Of a stretch of 52,835 nucleotides of DNA, positions 25,217 through 34,388 are shown piece after piece. The first letter of the stretch is position 1. Each line of letters opens with the position of its first letter. The stretch comes from Saprospiraceae bacterium (lineage in GTDB: Bacteria; Bacteroidota; Bacteroidia; Chitinophagales; Saprospiraceae), in assembly GCA_017996375.1 (NCBI GenBank), contig JAGOHC010000004.1, positions 1 through 52,835 of the forward strand, given 5' to 3'. The position numbers and the translations under genes were made by a program. The notes beneath the pieces were generated by a model. The model was not told the origin of the DNA and did not search any database. It was given only the letters and a program-made list of their open reading frames with translations.

Positions 25217-27052
25217 CTATTCTACGGTAACTGACTTCGCCAAGTTGCGCGGTTGGTCAACGTTGCAACCACGCATTACTGCGATGTGATACGCCAATAA
25301 CTGTAATGGTATGGATGATAACAGCGGAGTTAGTGGCTCTGCGGTATCTGGTATTTCGATGGTGTAGTCAGCTAATTGGCTAATCACTTTTTCGCCTTCG
25401 GTAACGATGGCAATAACGATGCCTTTTCGCGCTTTTACTTCTTGCACATTACTGACAATCTTTTCGTAAGCGCTGTGGTTGGTGGCAATCACCACTACTG
25501 GCATATTTTCGTCAATCAATGCGATAGGACCGTGCTTCATTTCTGCAGCTGGATAGCCTTCGGCGTGGATGTACGATATTTCTTTTAGCTTCAAAGCTCC
25601 TTCTAACGCTACCGGGAAGTTGTAGCCTCTGCCTAAGTAAAGTGCATTTGGTGCGTGTTGAATTTCTCTGGCAACGTATTTTATCTTTGCATCAGCTTCT
25701 AATACTTTTGCTACTTTAGCGGGTATGTTTTCTAATTCCTTCAACAAGTATTCAAACTGCTCATCAGATATTGTTCCTCTGATTTTGCCTATCTGCAATG
25801 CCATCAACGTTAGTAGCGTTACCTGTCCAGTAAATGCTTTGGTGGAAGCCACGCCAATTTCCGGTCCACAGTGAATATACGAACCTGCATCTGTGATACG
25901 CGCAATAGACGAGCCTACCACATTTACAATTCCGTACAATAATGCGCCACGTTCTTTTGCCAACTCTAAAGCAGCTAACGTATCAGCCGTTTCGCCAGAT
26001 TGCGATATAGCGATTACGACATCATCTTTGTTAATTATCGGGTTGCGGTAACGCAACTCTGACGCATATTCTACTTCTACAGGTATGCGTGCTAAATCCT
26101 CAAAGAGGTATTCGGCTATCAAACCCGAGTGCCACGAGGTACCACAACCGGCAATGATAAAACGGCGGGCACTTGCAATTTTTTCTTTGTAGGCTTCCAT
26201 ACCACCGAGCACCACCCATTTTTGGACAGCATTGAGGCGGCCACGCATACAGTCAGCAATAGTTGTTACTTGCTCATGAATTTCTTTGAGCATGAAGGAG
26301 TCGTACCCTCCTTTTTCGAGCGCTTCTATTTTTAATTCTAATTCGTGTATGAATGGTGTTTGTAGTTCGTTATTTAATGTTTTGATATGGAATTTTGTAC
26401 CCTCGATAATCGCCATTTCGTTGTCTTTGAGATAAACGACCTTCTTAGTATGTTCCACAATTGGCGTAGCGTCAGAAGCGATAAAAAATTCTTTATCACC
26501 AATGCCTACCACCAAGGGGCTAGACTTACGCGCTGCCACTAATTTATCAGGCTCTTGTTTGTCAATTACCACAATGGCATACGCCCCGACTACCCTGTTG
26601 AGTGCCAAGCGCACGGCTTCGTCAATACTCAAGTTGTCATGTTCTTGCAATTCAGCAATGAGGTTTACCAAAACTTCGGTATCTGTATCACTATGGAATT
26701 TATGACCGAGTTTTTTGAGTGCCGTTTTTAGCACAGCGTAGTTTTCTATAATGCCATTGTGTACCAGTGTCACACGCCCGTTGCTGGAAGTATGTGGGTG
26801 AGCATTGACATCATTTGGCTGTCCGTGTGTTGCCCAACGGGTATGCCCGATACCAACGGAGCCATGCAGGTCTTTTTCTTTAGAAAAATCTACTAAGTCG
26901 GCAACTTTGCCTTTTTTCTTATATATGTTTAGGTTGCCGTTAAGGAGGGCAACACCGGCACTATCGTAGCCGCGATATTCGAGGCGTTGCAGCCCTTTTA
27001 TAAGTATTGGGTAAGCCTTTTTTTCTCCGATATAAGCGACTATTCCACACAT
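25217..27052 (-). CDS. glmS: Glutamine-fructose-6-phosphate aminotransferase (isomerising)
   Basis: A 611-residue GlmS. The N-terminal Ntn glutaminase domain begins with the nucleophile Cys2 (MCGIVAYIG) and includes LEYRGYDSAG and GHTRWATHG; two SIS domains follow (about 285-430 and 455-600) with CGTSWHSG and AISQSGETADTLAAL, and the C-terminus is NLAKSVTVE as in the family. It makes glucosamine-6-phosphate from fructose-6-phosphate and glutamine, the first step to peptidoglycan and LPS amino sugars. No glmS-ribozyme-like leader is recognisable in the short gap upstream; regulation is likely through the operon promoter near 29374. Confidence 0.98.
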   Translation of the reverse strand: MCGIVAYIGEKKAYPILIKGLQRLEYRGYDSAGVALLNGNLNIYKKKGKVADLVDFSKEKDLHGSVGIGHTRWATHGQPNDVNAHPHTSSNGRVTLVHNGIIENYAVLKTALKKLGHKFHSDTDTEVLVNLIAELQEHDNLSIDEAVRLALNRVVGAYAIVVIDKQEPDKLVAARKSSPLVVGIGDKEFFIASDATPIVEHTKKVVYLKDNEMAIIEGTKFHIKTLNNELQTPFIHELELKIEALEKGGYDSFMLKEIHEQVTTIADCMRGRLNAVQKWVVLGGMEAYKEKIASARRFIIAGCGTSWHSGLIAEYLFEDLARIPVEVEYASELRYRNPIINKDDVVIAISQSGETADTLAALELAKERGALLYGIVNVVGSSIARITDAGSYIHCGPEIGVASTKAFTGQVTLLTLMALQIGKIRGTISDEQFEYLLKELENIPAKVAKVLEADAKIKYVAREIQHAPNALYLGRGYNFPVALEGALKLKEISYIHAEGYPAAEMKHGPIALIDENMPVVVIATNHSAYEKIVSNVQEVKARKGIVIAIVTEGEKVISQLADYTIEIPDTAEPLTPLLSSIPLQLLAYHIAVMRGCNVDQPRNLAKSVTVE

Positions 27053-27125
27053 AATATTTTTTTTAATGGTATTAACGATAGTGGTTTAACAATCCTTTTA
27101 ACTAATCTTTCTATTCTATTTTGTG

Positions 27126-28478
27126 TTATATTTTAGTATAAATCAATTTTAGCTTGGCAGGGTAGGTGCTGTGTTTTGGTCCGTAAATAACTACTCTGCG
27201 CGATTGCTCTGCCGACGGATAGGGGTTGATGTAAATATCTTTATTATACTTTCCGCTTATCATACCTTGCAAATGCGATGTAAAGTTCATTTTATAACGG
27301 TATAGCTTTACGCCATCAACGGTTTCTTCCGTAACGCTACCACCAAAAGTGGTTGGTATGGTGCCAGCATAAAATGCCGTTCCGAAATCGTTAGTAAACA
27401 CAAACTTACCTTCATCGTTTTTTCGCGATGCTGATAGTTGAGGCACTGGCGGATATTTCAGCGTATCATCACCGGGCAATACGGCTACGGTGAACTCCAA
27501 CGTGGCATTATTTATCACTATCTTTGTAAGATCGGTGATATGCGGCAACGACACTTTAAGGCTTAAACCTGATAAAGATTGTATAAACCCTAAACTATCA
27601 CCTAACGCAGTGTTATCAATAAAAGGAACAACACTCGTGCCGATATAGTTGTGCGTGACGTTCGCTGTCATTACTGTGTAGGTATTTGTCCAGTAACGGA
27701 ATATTTTCTGTTTACCATTAAGGGAGTCCCGATAAAATAATACCATTGCAGTTTGCGCGGAGCGAACATCAATGCTCACCATTCGGGAGTTTGCTGCTGC
27801 TGCCGCTATTTTTATTCCTCTGAAACTGTTTTCAAAATTACTACCGGTAGCATATGATGCGCTATCCAAATGTACCAATTCTTCAGCTAATGTTGTTGGC
27901 AATGGCACACGCATTTGTGGTGCTGCGTGTACATCAAGGGTATCTATTCTGTATGTTATGGAATCTTTGTTATTGGGAATTAAACTGATGTTAGTAATTT
28001 GCCCACTTGTAGTAAATTGGTGTGTAGAGTAGTACGACACTTGGTCGCTGATGGAGTCGGATAATCTATAAATATCGTAAGTTTGGAAGGCACTTACATC
28101 GCCGTAGGTAGTAGTATCTAAGGCTAAGGTTAGCACGAACGAATCTATGACGGTTGTACTCAAAAAATTAGGGTTGGTGCGTTCCGGCTGAAATTGCAAA
28201 CATACATCGCTACGCAGTTCGCCAAAAACAGGGTCGTTGTATCGCCCTAATTGGTAATACCGCAACTGATTAACGATTGAAGCGGAATCGCTGGTGGTGA
28301 ATACCTTTATAGAGTCTTCGCGAATAGTTGTAAATTGCAACGTGGTTGTATCGGAACTAACAATGTCGAGTTGGTTATTATCAAACAACTCGGATCCTAC
28401 TAACGTTGGTTCGTTGCAAGCGCAAGCCACCAAGAGGGTCACGACAGACACTATCCAAAAACAGAGATTTAGTTTCAT
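27126..28478 (-). CDS. DUF4270 family lipoprotein
   Basis: A 450-residue protein with lipoprotein signal peptide (lipobox LVAC, Cys19) and the DUF4270 pattern: GSELFDNNQLDIVSSDT near 28, the LGRYNDPVFGELRSDVCLQF segment near 77, and a beta-rich body ending GPKHSTYPAKLKLIYTKI. This family is confined to Bacteroidota and its function is unknown; it is expected on the periplasmic or outer face of the outer membrane. It starts 18 bases after the glycogen-synthase-like gene, and glmS follows after 73 bases, an arrangement I recall from other Bacteroidota. Confidence 0.9.
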   Translation of the reverse strand: MKLNLCFWIVSVVTLLVACACNEPTLVGSELFDNNQLDIVSSDTTTLQFTTIREDSIKVFTTSDSASIVNQLRYYQLGRYNDPVFGELRSDVCLQFQPERTNPNFLSTTVIDSFVLTLALDTTTYGDVSAFQTYDIYRLSDSISDQVSYYSTHQFTTSGQITNISLIPNNKDSITYRIDTLDVHAAPQMRVPLPTTLAEELVHLDSASYATGSNFENSFRGIKIAAAAANSRMVSIDVRSAQTAMVLFYRDSLNGKQKIFRYWTNTYTVMTANVTHNYIGTSVVPFIDNTALGDSLGFIQSLSGLSLKVSLPHITDLTKIVINNATLEFTVAVLPGDDTLKYPPVPQLSASRKNDEGKFVFTNDFGTAFYAGTIPTTFGGSVTEETVDGVKLYRYKMNFTSHLQGMISGKYNKDIYINPYPSAEQSRRVVIYGPKHSTYPAKLKLIYTKI

Positions 28479-28496
28479 TGAAACAGCTAAGGAATA

Positions 28497-29312
28497 TTAG
28501 GCGAGCAAAGTAGTGTAAAAATCAGTATATGCTTGTAAATAATCACCCTCTGTGCCTACATTATCTAATATCGGTTTATTTAATTGTTTTATTTGTTTCA
28601 TAACGGCGACATCCTCCAATTTGCTGCCTACAATTATGCCATCGGCATAAAAAGCAGCACCTGTATCTAGGCTCAAAACACCGCCTTGCATATAAGGGAG
28701 CGCATCTTCGGCCTGAACGTTATTGATAATTGTGGTTTGCAAAAAATCTTGTTGTAATTCTGCCTCCATAGAGTTGTTATACATGGAGTATATCACCTTA
28801 GCATTTTGAAACAACGGGTCGTTTTTATATACTGTTTTTAGTAGTAGTGGTGTCATACTCGTAAACCAACCATGGCAATGTACTATATCCGGTGACCACC
28901 CAAATTTTTTAACAATCTCTAATGCACCTTTGCAAAAGAACAACATACGGTCGTGGTTATCTTCAAAGGATTTACCTTCAGAATCTTGAAAAACTGACTT
29001 ACGTTTGAAGAAATCTTCGTTATCTAAAAAATATACCTGAATACGGCTGCCAGGTAGCGAGGTGACTTTTATAATAAGCGGGTAGTCGTCATCGTTCACC
29101 ACAATATTCATCCCGGACAAACGCACTACTTCATGTAAACGATGCCGTCGCTCGTTGATAGTGCCGTAGCGAGGCATCAAAACGCGCAACTCAATATCTT
29201 TATTGTTGGCAAACATCAGAAGATCATGTACAATTTGAGCTATCTCTGACAACCCCGTATAAGGGTCTATTTCCTGCGTGATTATCAGGACTCTGCTTTT
29301 ATCCATGTGCAA
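28497..29312 (-). CDS. Glycogen/starch synthase N-terminal (GT5-like) domain protein, lacking the C-terminal half
   Basis: The 271-residue product resembles only the N-terminal Rossmann domain of GT5 glycogen synthases (ITQEIDPYTGLSEIAQIVHDL near 10, VHCHGWFTSMTPLLLKT near 145), while full GlgA proteins are about 480 residues. The usual K-x-G-G-L loop reads TGLSE here, and the C-terminal GT-B domain that binds most of the ADP-glucose is missing altogether. The stop is genuine: the next gene starts 18 bases later in another frame. Such short forms occur widely in Bacteroidota, so this is a lineage feature rather than a fresh truncation. Catalytic activity is doubtful. First gene of the probable operon with DUF4270, glmS and DUF4290. 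A second Met two codons in is an alternative start. Confidence 0.82.
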   Translation of the reverse strand: MHMDKSRVLIITQEIDPYTGLSEIAQIVHDLLMFANNKDIELRVLMPRYGTINERRHRLHEVVRLSGMNIVVNDDDYPLIIKVTSLPGSRIQVYFLDNEDFFKRKSVFQDSEGKSFEDNHDRMLFFCKGALEIVKKFGWSPDIVHCHGWFTSMTPLLLKTVYKNDPLFQNAKVIYSMYNNSMEAELQQDFLQTTIINNVQAEDALPYMQGGVLSLDTGAAFYADGIIVGSKLEDVAVMKQIKQLNKPILDNVGTEGDYLQAYTDFYTTLLA

Positions 29313-29373
29313 TTTTCTGCGTACTTTAAGTCAGTTGAAATAATTCTCTGAGGACTCAATCCAAATGAGTTTG

Positions 29374-29381
29374 CAAAAATA
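29374..29381 (-). promoter_or_regulatory. -7 box (TATTTTTG) of the glgA-like / DUF4270 / glmS operon
   Basis: Minus-strand TATTTTTG fits TAnnTTTG, 61 bases upstream of the ATG at 29312. Confidence 0.4.
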
Positions 29382-29440
29382 TAAATTTTTTTTCGATTAT
29401 CTGTACTTTTCAGAAGTGTAAAAATTTAATGCGTATTTTT

Positions 29441-29448
29441 TACATTTG
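29441..29448 (+). promoter_or_regulatory. -7 box (TACATTTG) of the DUF1015 gene
   Basis: TACATTTG matches TAnnTTTG and lies 49 bases before the ATG at 29498. Its position inside the upstream part of the open frame (which begins at 29429) argues that the real start is 29498. Confidence 0.45.
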
Positions 29449-29497
29449 CAAAATCTGTCAAATTTCTTTTATTTTTTTATTATCAAAAGAATATTTT

Positions 29498-30613
29498 ATG
29501 CGTATTCGACCGTTTCAAGCCTTGTATCCTAACGTGGACCTAATCGCTTCTACCGACCTCTTTTTTGCGGAAATAAAAAACGAATTTACCGAGTACGTAA
29601 AAAGTGGTTTTTTTGACCGCACCGATAAAGACAGCTTTTATATCTATGAAATAGTGACCCCCAATGATGCTTACCTCGGACTTATTGCTTGCGTGGACAT
29701 CCACGATTATTTTGATAATCGCATCAAAAAACATGAAAAAACACTCGCTGCCAAAGAGCAAAAACAAATGCACGTTTTGTTGCGAATGGGCGCTATGACC
29801 AAACCCGTATTGCTGACACATCCTACAGTTTCCTCCATCAGCGATTTGCTGCGACAACACATTGCAATGCACACACCATTTTTTACCGTTCAATTTCAGG
29901 ATGGCACACAAACACATCGCATTTGGATGGTTTCGGACACCTCGTTAGTACACACCATTCAGGAGGCTTTTGAAAAACACGTACCCAATGCGTACATCGC
30001 TGACGGGCATCACCGCTGCTCAACAACTGCTATGCTTTATGAGAAAATGTACAACCGCCGACAAGATTTATCTTACGATTTGCTGTTAGCCGCATTTTTT
30101 CCGTCTGACCAGTTAGTCATACACGATTACAACCGCGTAGTAGAAGCATTTAAGGAGCATAGTACAACGCTGTTTATGGCAAAGCTCTCGCAAGTATGCA
30201 ACATCACCCCGCTTGTTGCAGCCCAAAAGCCAACACAGAAATTTGAGCTTACTTTTTGTATTCAAGACGAATGGTTTTTAATGCGCTGGAAGCACGATAT
30301 ATTAGCGCGTTACCGCAACGAAAAAGCCGTTTTGGATGCCACTCTCCTCAATGAAATTGTGCTGCGCGACATACTGAACATTCAAGATGTACGTACCGAT
30401 AATCGCGTACAATATGTTGAAGGAGTGCGTGGGTTGAAAGGCGTAGTGCAATTAGCTGACAAGGTAGAGAACAGCGTAGGGTTTTGTATGTTCCCATTAG
30501 CTTTTGAAGATTTATTTATTGTATCAGATGCGGATGAATCTTTACCGCCAAAATCTACGTGGTTTGAACCCCGCATGAAAAACGGGTTAATCATCAAAGA
30601 ATTTAGTACATAA
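29498..30613 (+). CDS. DUF1015 family protein
   Basis: The 371-residue product matches DUF1015 (COG4198): start MRIRPFQALYPN, the internal HRIWMVSD segment near 160, YIADGHHRCSTTAMLYEKM near 185 containing the family's conserved GHHR, and a C-terminal VQLADKVENSVGFCMFPLAFEDLF. The open frame continues 23 codons upstream, but the family begins with RPF close to the N-terminus and a promoter box lies in that extension, so 29498 was chosen. The biochemical role is unknown; many members are annotated as possible ATP-binding or kinase-like. Convergent with the purine nucleoside phosphorylase gene. Confidence 0.88.
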   Translation: MRIRPFQALYPNVDLIASTDLFFAEIKNEFTEYVKSGFFDRTDKDSFYIYEIVTPNDAYLGLIACVDIHDYFDNRIKKHEKTLAAKEQKQMHVLLRMGAMTKPVLLTHPTVSSISDLLRQHIAMHTPFFTVQFQDGTQTHRIWMVSDTSLVHTIQEAFEKHVPNAYIADGHHRCSTTAMLYEKMYNRRQDLSYDLLLAAFFPSDQLVIHDYNRVVEAFKEHSTTLFMAKLSQVCNITPLVAAQKPTQKFELTFCIQDEWFLMRWKHDILARYRNEKAVLDATLLNEIVLRDILNIQDVRTDNRVQYVEGVRGLKGVVQLADKVENSVGFCMFPLAFEDLFIVSDADESLPPKSTWFEPRMKNGLIIKEFST

Positions 30614-30632
30614 TATTGTATTCGGAAAGTAT

Positions 30633-31466
30633 TTAAAATTGGTACTTATGATACTCGCCGACAAAACGCAGTATAATTTGTTCCATTTTCGCAGCAGCAT
30701 CCTGCACTACTGCTAACACGTCATCAATAGTGGTTTCCTGAATAGCCTTTATAGGATAACACTTATTGGAAACAACCGAAATGCCCAACACGCGCAAGTT
30801 GCTGTGACGCGCTACAATAGCCTCTGGTACAGACGACATCCCTACCAAGTCAGCACCAATGCGATGTGCAAATTCATATTCTGCTGGTGTTTCCAAATTC
30901 GGACCTTGCAAAGCAAGATATACGCCTTGATGCGTGTGAATATCCAACTGTCTGGCAATTGCTTCACAAGCCTCTATATATGGGCGATGATAGGTATACA
31001 ACATATCAGGAAATCGGACACCTAGCCGCTCATCATTGGCTCCTCGCAGCGGGTTATCCGGCATCAGGTTGATATGGTCTTTTATAAACACCACATCGCC
31101 AGCCTCAAAATTGGGGTTCACGCTACCCGAAGCATTGGTAATAAGTAGTGTTTCGATACCCAAATTTTTTAGCACCCTCACTGGGAATGTGGTTTGTTGC
31201 AAAGAGTATCCTTCGTAGTAATGAAAGCGTCCGGAAAGTATCGCAACCGGTTTATTTTCGAGCAATCCGAGCAGCAGTTTACCGGCATGACCCTGTACGG
31301 TTGAGGTTGGAAAATGCGGAATTTCTGTGTATGCAATCGCACACACATCGGTTAATTTATTTGCTAAATTGCCCAACCCTGTACCCAAAATTATCCCCAA
31401 TGTTGGTTGTAACTGGCTGCGTTGGCGGATGTAGGTTACGGCGGCTTGTATTTGTTCGTATAGCAT
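30633..31466 (-). CDS. punA: Purine nucleoside phosphorylase (inosine/guanosine type)
   Basis: A 277-residue trimeric-type (PNP I) phosphorylase. Motifs: ILGTGLGNLA (26-35), phosphate-binding GRFHYYEGY, LITNASGSVNPNFEAGDVV with the purine-site region, LQGPNLETPAEY, and VGMSSVPEAIVARH. It splits inosine and guanosine (and deoxy forms) with phosphate into base and ribose-1-phosphate for purine salvage. Length and motifs match the mammalian-like class rather than hexameric DeoD. A -7 box lies just upstream, in the gap after the TIGR02757 gene. Confidence 0.95.
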   Translation of the reverse strand: MLYEQIQAAVTYIRQRSQLQPTLGIILGTGLGNLANKLTDVCAIAYTEIPHFPTSTVQGHAGKLLLGLLENKPVAILSGRFHYYEGYSLQQTTFPVRVLKNLGIETLLITNASGSVNPNFEAGDVVFIKDHINLMPDNPLRGANDERLGVRFPDMLYTYHRPYIEACEAIARQLDIHTHQGVYLALQGPNLETPAEYEFAHRIGADLVGMSSVPEAIVARHSNLRVLGISVVSNKCYPIKAIQETTIDDVLAVVQDAAAKMEQIILRFVGEYHKYQF

Positions 31467-31508
31467 ATACTATTTATAAAAACTAAAATAATTGACCTAA
31501 ATAAAACA

Positions 31509-31516
31509 CAAAGTTA
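31509..31516 (-). promoter_or_regulatory. -7 box (TAACTTTG) of the purine nucleoside phosphorylase gene
   Basis: Minus-strand TAACTTTG fits TAnnTTTG, 42 bases upstream of the ATG at 31466 and between it and the stop of the previous gene. Confidence 0.5.
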
Positions 31517-31520
31517 GTTT

Positions 31521-32288
31521 TCAATCGGGCATTACACCTAATCCGAATAGTGCAAAATCATACTTCACGGGATCATCGGCATCAAATTGCCGCAAAGCAG
31601 TCGTCAATTCCTGAACGGCTTTCCAGTCGCGCTGCGGACGCTGCAACAAGCCCAACTGTCGAGCAATGCGCTCTACGTGTACATCTAAAGGTATGAGTAA
31701 TTGCGAAGGGCGGATGCATTGCCACAACCCAAAATCAACACCGCTGGCATCTTTGCGAACCATCCATCTCAGAAACATATTTAGGCGCTTGCAGGTGCTT
31801 TTCGTAGCTGGTGAAGCGATGTGTTTGCGCGTGCGTTGCGGCGCATCGGGCAATGAAAAAAATGTTTCATGGAATTGTATTAGCGCATTGGTTATGTCGC
31901 AATCATTGGGTGCTAAGCCTTTCGTAAATGCTAACTCCAGCGATTGGTAGCGGCGATAATAGGCTTGAAAAAATGCCAGAAAATAAAGCACATCAGTAGC
32001 CTGAAATGTACGATGTTTAAATTGCAAAAATGGTTTTAAATCAGTAGGTTGATGGTGCACGACAAAATCGTGAGGAGCATTATCCATCAACGTACAGAGT
32101 TGTAGCCCACTTTTGATGATAGTTTTTCGTTGCCCCCAAGCGAGCATGGCAGTCCAGAAACCAATAATCTCAATATCCTGTAGTTTGGAAAAGCGATGTG
32201 GAATACTGACGGGGTCGTATAGGATAAAAGCCGATTGATTATATTTTTTAACGCAATCGTCCAAAAAAAACTGTAAGTGGTTGGGCAT
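31521..32288 (-). CDS. TIGR02757 family protein (helix-hairpin-helix-like, possible DNA-glycosylase relative)
   Basis: The 255-residue product matches the conserved TIGR02757 family: DPVSIPHRFSKLQDIEIIGFW near 22, RLNMFLRWMVRKDASGVDFGLW, then LLIPLDVHVERIARQLGL and DDPVKYDFALFGLGV at the C-terminus. The family is widespread in Bacteroidota and other bacteria; the PLDVHVERIARQLGL/DPVKYDFALF ending recalls HhH-GPD base-excision glycosylases, but the function is unproven. The open frame extends to 32387, yet a TATTTTTG box inside that extension and the family's usual start support the ATG at 32288. Confidence 0.82.
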   Translation of the reverse strand: MPNHLQFFLDDCVKKYNQSAFILYDPVSIPHRFSKLQDIEIIGFWTAMLAWGQRKTIIKSGLQLCTLMDNAPHDFVVHHQPTDLKPFLQFKHRTFQATDVLYFLAFFQAYYRRYQSLELAFTKGLAPNDCDITNALIQFHETFFSLPDAPQRTRKHIASPATKSTCKRLNMFLRWMVRKDASGVDFGLWQCIRPSQLLIPLDVHVERIARQLGLLQRPQRDWKAVQELTTALRQFDADDPVKYDFALFGLGVMPD

Positions 32289-32367
32289 TCCAAAATTTTG
32301 TCGTAAAATAGCAGCGCAATTTACGGTAAATTCGTTACGTTTAAAACGACAATGCCGATTTTGAGTA

Positions 32368-32375
32368 CAAAAATA
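32368..32375 (-). promoter_or_regulatory. -7 box (TATTTTTG) of the TIGR02757 gene
   Basis: Minus-strand TATTTTTG fits TAnnTTTG, 79 bases upstream of the ATG at 32288. It falls inside the longer open frame, arguing against the farther start at 32387. Confidence 0.4.
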
Positions 32376-32401
32376 GTAACCAAGCAAGCCTCCATAGTTT
32401 T

Positions 32402-32503
32402 ATGATGACAGCCACGCTTACTTATACCCTAATATTAGCGGCTATCTGTTTAGGTAGATGGATAGTAGATTACATCAACCAGCAGTATAATCACTACCCG
32501 TAG
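32402..32503 (+). CDS. Possible small membrane peptide (33 residues)
   Basis: An ATG at 32402 opens a 33-codon frame ending with TAG at 32501-32503. The product has one hydrophobic stretch (TLTYTLILAAICLGRW, residues 5-20) followed by an acidic/polar tail ending NHYP. It fills the gap between the divergent TIGR02757 gene and panC, whose ATG is 44 bases further on. Nothing identifies a family and the frame is short enough to arise by chance; it is noted because it is a compact, single-membrane-segment reading frame in an otherwise empty gap. Confidence 0.35.
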   Translation: MMTATLTYTLILAAICLGRWIVDYINQQYNHYP

Positions 32504-32547
32504 TGTTTGCACCTTGCCGCGCTTCCATCATTACACGCTAAAAAATT

Positions 32548-33405
32548 ATGTTTCTTTTTAAAAAGGTTGCAGACCTGCAACGCTATGTGCAGTCGTTACA
32601 AAAAGCCAATCAAACAATTGGATTCGTGCCAACGATGGGCGCACTGCATACCGGGCACGTTTCGCTAATCGAAGCAGCGCGCAAGGCAACTGATGTTGTT
32701 GTATGTAGCATTTTTGTAAATCCGACACAATTCAACGACCCTAAAGATTTAGAGAAATACCCACGCACTGAAACGCACGACATTGAGATATTAGTAAAAG
32801 CACAGTGTGACATTCTATTTCTGCCTACCATAAGTGAAATTTATCCGCCCGATATAAATACCACGCTGCAAATAGATTTTGGCGCATTAGAAACCGTTAT
32901 GGAGGGCGCGTTTCGTCCTGGACATTTCAGAGGTATGGCACAAGTTGTTAACAGGCTGCTCCAAATCGTCCAACCGCAACAACTATTTATGGGGCAAAAA
33001 GATTTTCAACAAGTAGCAATCGTGCAAAATATGTTGCGACAACAGCAGTCGCCTGTCAAATTGATAATGTGCCCAACGCTGCGTGAGCCCAATGGCTTGG
33101 CAATGAGTTCGCGCAATGTCCGCCTCTTGCCGACGGTACGCGAACATGCCGCAATAATTTATAAAACATTATCTGAAACAAAAGAGAATATAAACACACA
33201 GCCTATCGCAAAACTCCAACACGATGCCATGCAAGCCTTAGCTGCCGTACCGATGTTTCGCCCCGAATATGTAGAGATTGTAGATGGCAATACACTACAA
33301 CCCATATCATCACAAAATGAAAGTATGTATATAGTAGCCTGTATTGCTACTTGGGCAGGCGATGTGCGCCTTATTGATAACATGATACTCAAGTCGCCGA
33401 AATAA
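32548..33405 (+). CDS. panC: Pantothenate synthetase
   Basis: A 285-residue PanC. The ATP-binding HxGH motif is His34-His37 in VPTMGALHTGHVSLI, followed by SIFVNPTQFNDPKDLEKYPR and the MGQKDFQQVAIVQ and GLAMSSRNVRL (KMSKS-like) segments. It joins D-pantoate and beta-alanine with ATP, the last step of vitamin B5 synthesis. panB and panD are not in the window. Complete and normal in length. Confidence 0.97.
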   Translation: MFLFKKVADLQRYVQSLQKANQTIGFVPTMGALHTGHVSLIEAARKATDVVVCSIFVNPTQFNDPKDLEKYPRTETHDIEILVKAQCDILFLPTISEIYPPDINTTLQIDFGALETVMEGAFRPGHFRGMAQVVNRLLQIVQPQQLFMGQKDFQQVAIVQNMLRQQQSPVKLIMCPTLREPNGLAMSSRNVRLLPTVREHAAIIYKTLSETKENINTQPIAKLQHDAMQALAAVPMFRPEYVEIVDGNTLQPISSQNESMYIVACIATWAGDVRLIDNMILKSPK

Positions 33406-33548
33406 TTTATTTGGAAAAACGTAACGAAATGTCGAAAAGCAGCGTCTAAGTAGAAATAATTTAACAACTTGTGCGTTAGTATAACGTGCAAAGTATGCCA
33501 GACAACTTGCCCTACCATCAACAAAATATTAAAAAATCAATACTGCCA

Positions 33549-34268
33549 ATGAGTACCACCGCAAAAATACTTTTAGTAGAAGATGACCAAAATTTTGGCG
33601 AAGTGCTAAAGTCCTATTTAGAAATGAACGATTATGACGTGACCTTAGCAACGGATGGCGTTATCGGCTTGGAGCAATTCAAAAGAGGACAGTTCGACTT
33701 GTGTATCTTTGATGTAATGATGCCAAAAAAAGACGGATTCACGCTTGCTAAGGAAGTCCGTGAAAAAAATGCCGACATACCCATTATCTTCCTCACCGCA
33801 AAAACTATGAAGGAAGATATTTTGCAAGGCTTTAAAGCGGGTGCAGACGACTATATCAGCAAACCCTTCAACTCAGAGGAGTTGTTTTATCGCATCCAAG
33901 CCGTACTCAAGCGTAGCAAGGCAAAAGTTGATTTGGACAACGACGAAAAAGAGTTTACCCTCGGTAAATATCGTTTCAATTATCCGCTGCGTATCCTTAG
34001 TTTACGCGATGACACTAAGGCTGTACCCGACGAAAAACTTTCCCCCAAGGAAGCCCATCTCCTAAAAATGTTTTGTCAGCGACGCAATGATGTATTACCA
34101 CGCTCCGAAGCACTCAACAAAATATGGAGCGAAGATAACTACTTTACGGCACGCAGCATGGACGTGTTCGTTACCAAACTTCGCAAGTATCTCAGCCACG
34201 ACCCCAACATTGAAATTATCAATATACATGGTAACGGATTCCAATTACTCATAAAAGAAGAAGCATAA
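33549..34268 (+). CDS. OmpR/PhoB-type response regulator, orphan
   Basis: The 239-residue product has a receiver domain (1-120) with acidic pocket Glu11-Asp12-Asp13, phosphoacceptor Asp55 (CIFDVMMPKKDG), LTAKT and the conserved Lys in YISKPF, then a winged-helix trans_reg_C domain (about 140-235, LSPKEAHLLKMF ... RSMDVFVTKLRKYL). The style resembles RprY-type regulators of Bacteroidota. The open frame runs back to a GTG at 33486, but ATG 33549 places MSTTAKILLVEDD correctly. No sensor kinase is adjacent, so its partner is elsewhere. Confidence 0.93.
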   Translation: MSTTAKILLVEDDQNFGEVLKSYLEMNDYDVTLATDGVIGLEQFKRGQFDLCIFDVMMPKKDGFTLAKEVREKNADIPIIFLTAKTMKEDILQGFKAGADDYISKPFNSEELFYRIQAVLKRSKAKVDLDNDEKEFTLGKYRFNYPLRILSLRDDTKAVPDEKLSPKEAHLLKMFCQRRNDVLPRSEALNKIWSEDNYFTARSMDVFVTKLRKYLSHDPNIEIINIHGNGFQLLIKEEA

Positions 34269-34388
34269 AAATAACACTCTCACATATAGACTTACGCAAA
34301 AAAATGTAACGCCGATAAACTATGTCGCTTTCGGCAGCGTTTTTGCAACCTACCCTCATCAGTACTTTTAATTATAAAGCAGTAATTT

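Noticed and set aside
27053-27125. glmS ribozyme upstream of glmS
   Set aside because: The 73-base gap is too short and AT-rich, and lacks the conserved ribozyme core; such ribozymes are mostly known from Firmicutes.
32289-32387. Upstream extension of the TIGR02757 protein
   Set aside because: The extra residues are Cys/Arg-rich and not family-like, and the likely promoter box lies inside this stretch.
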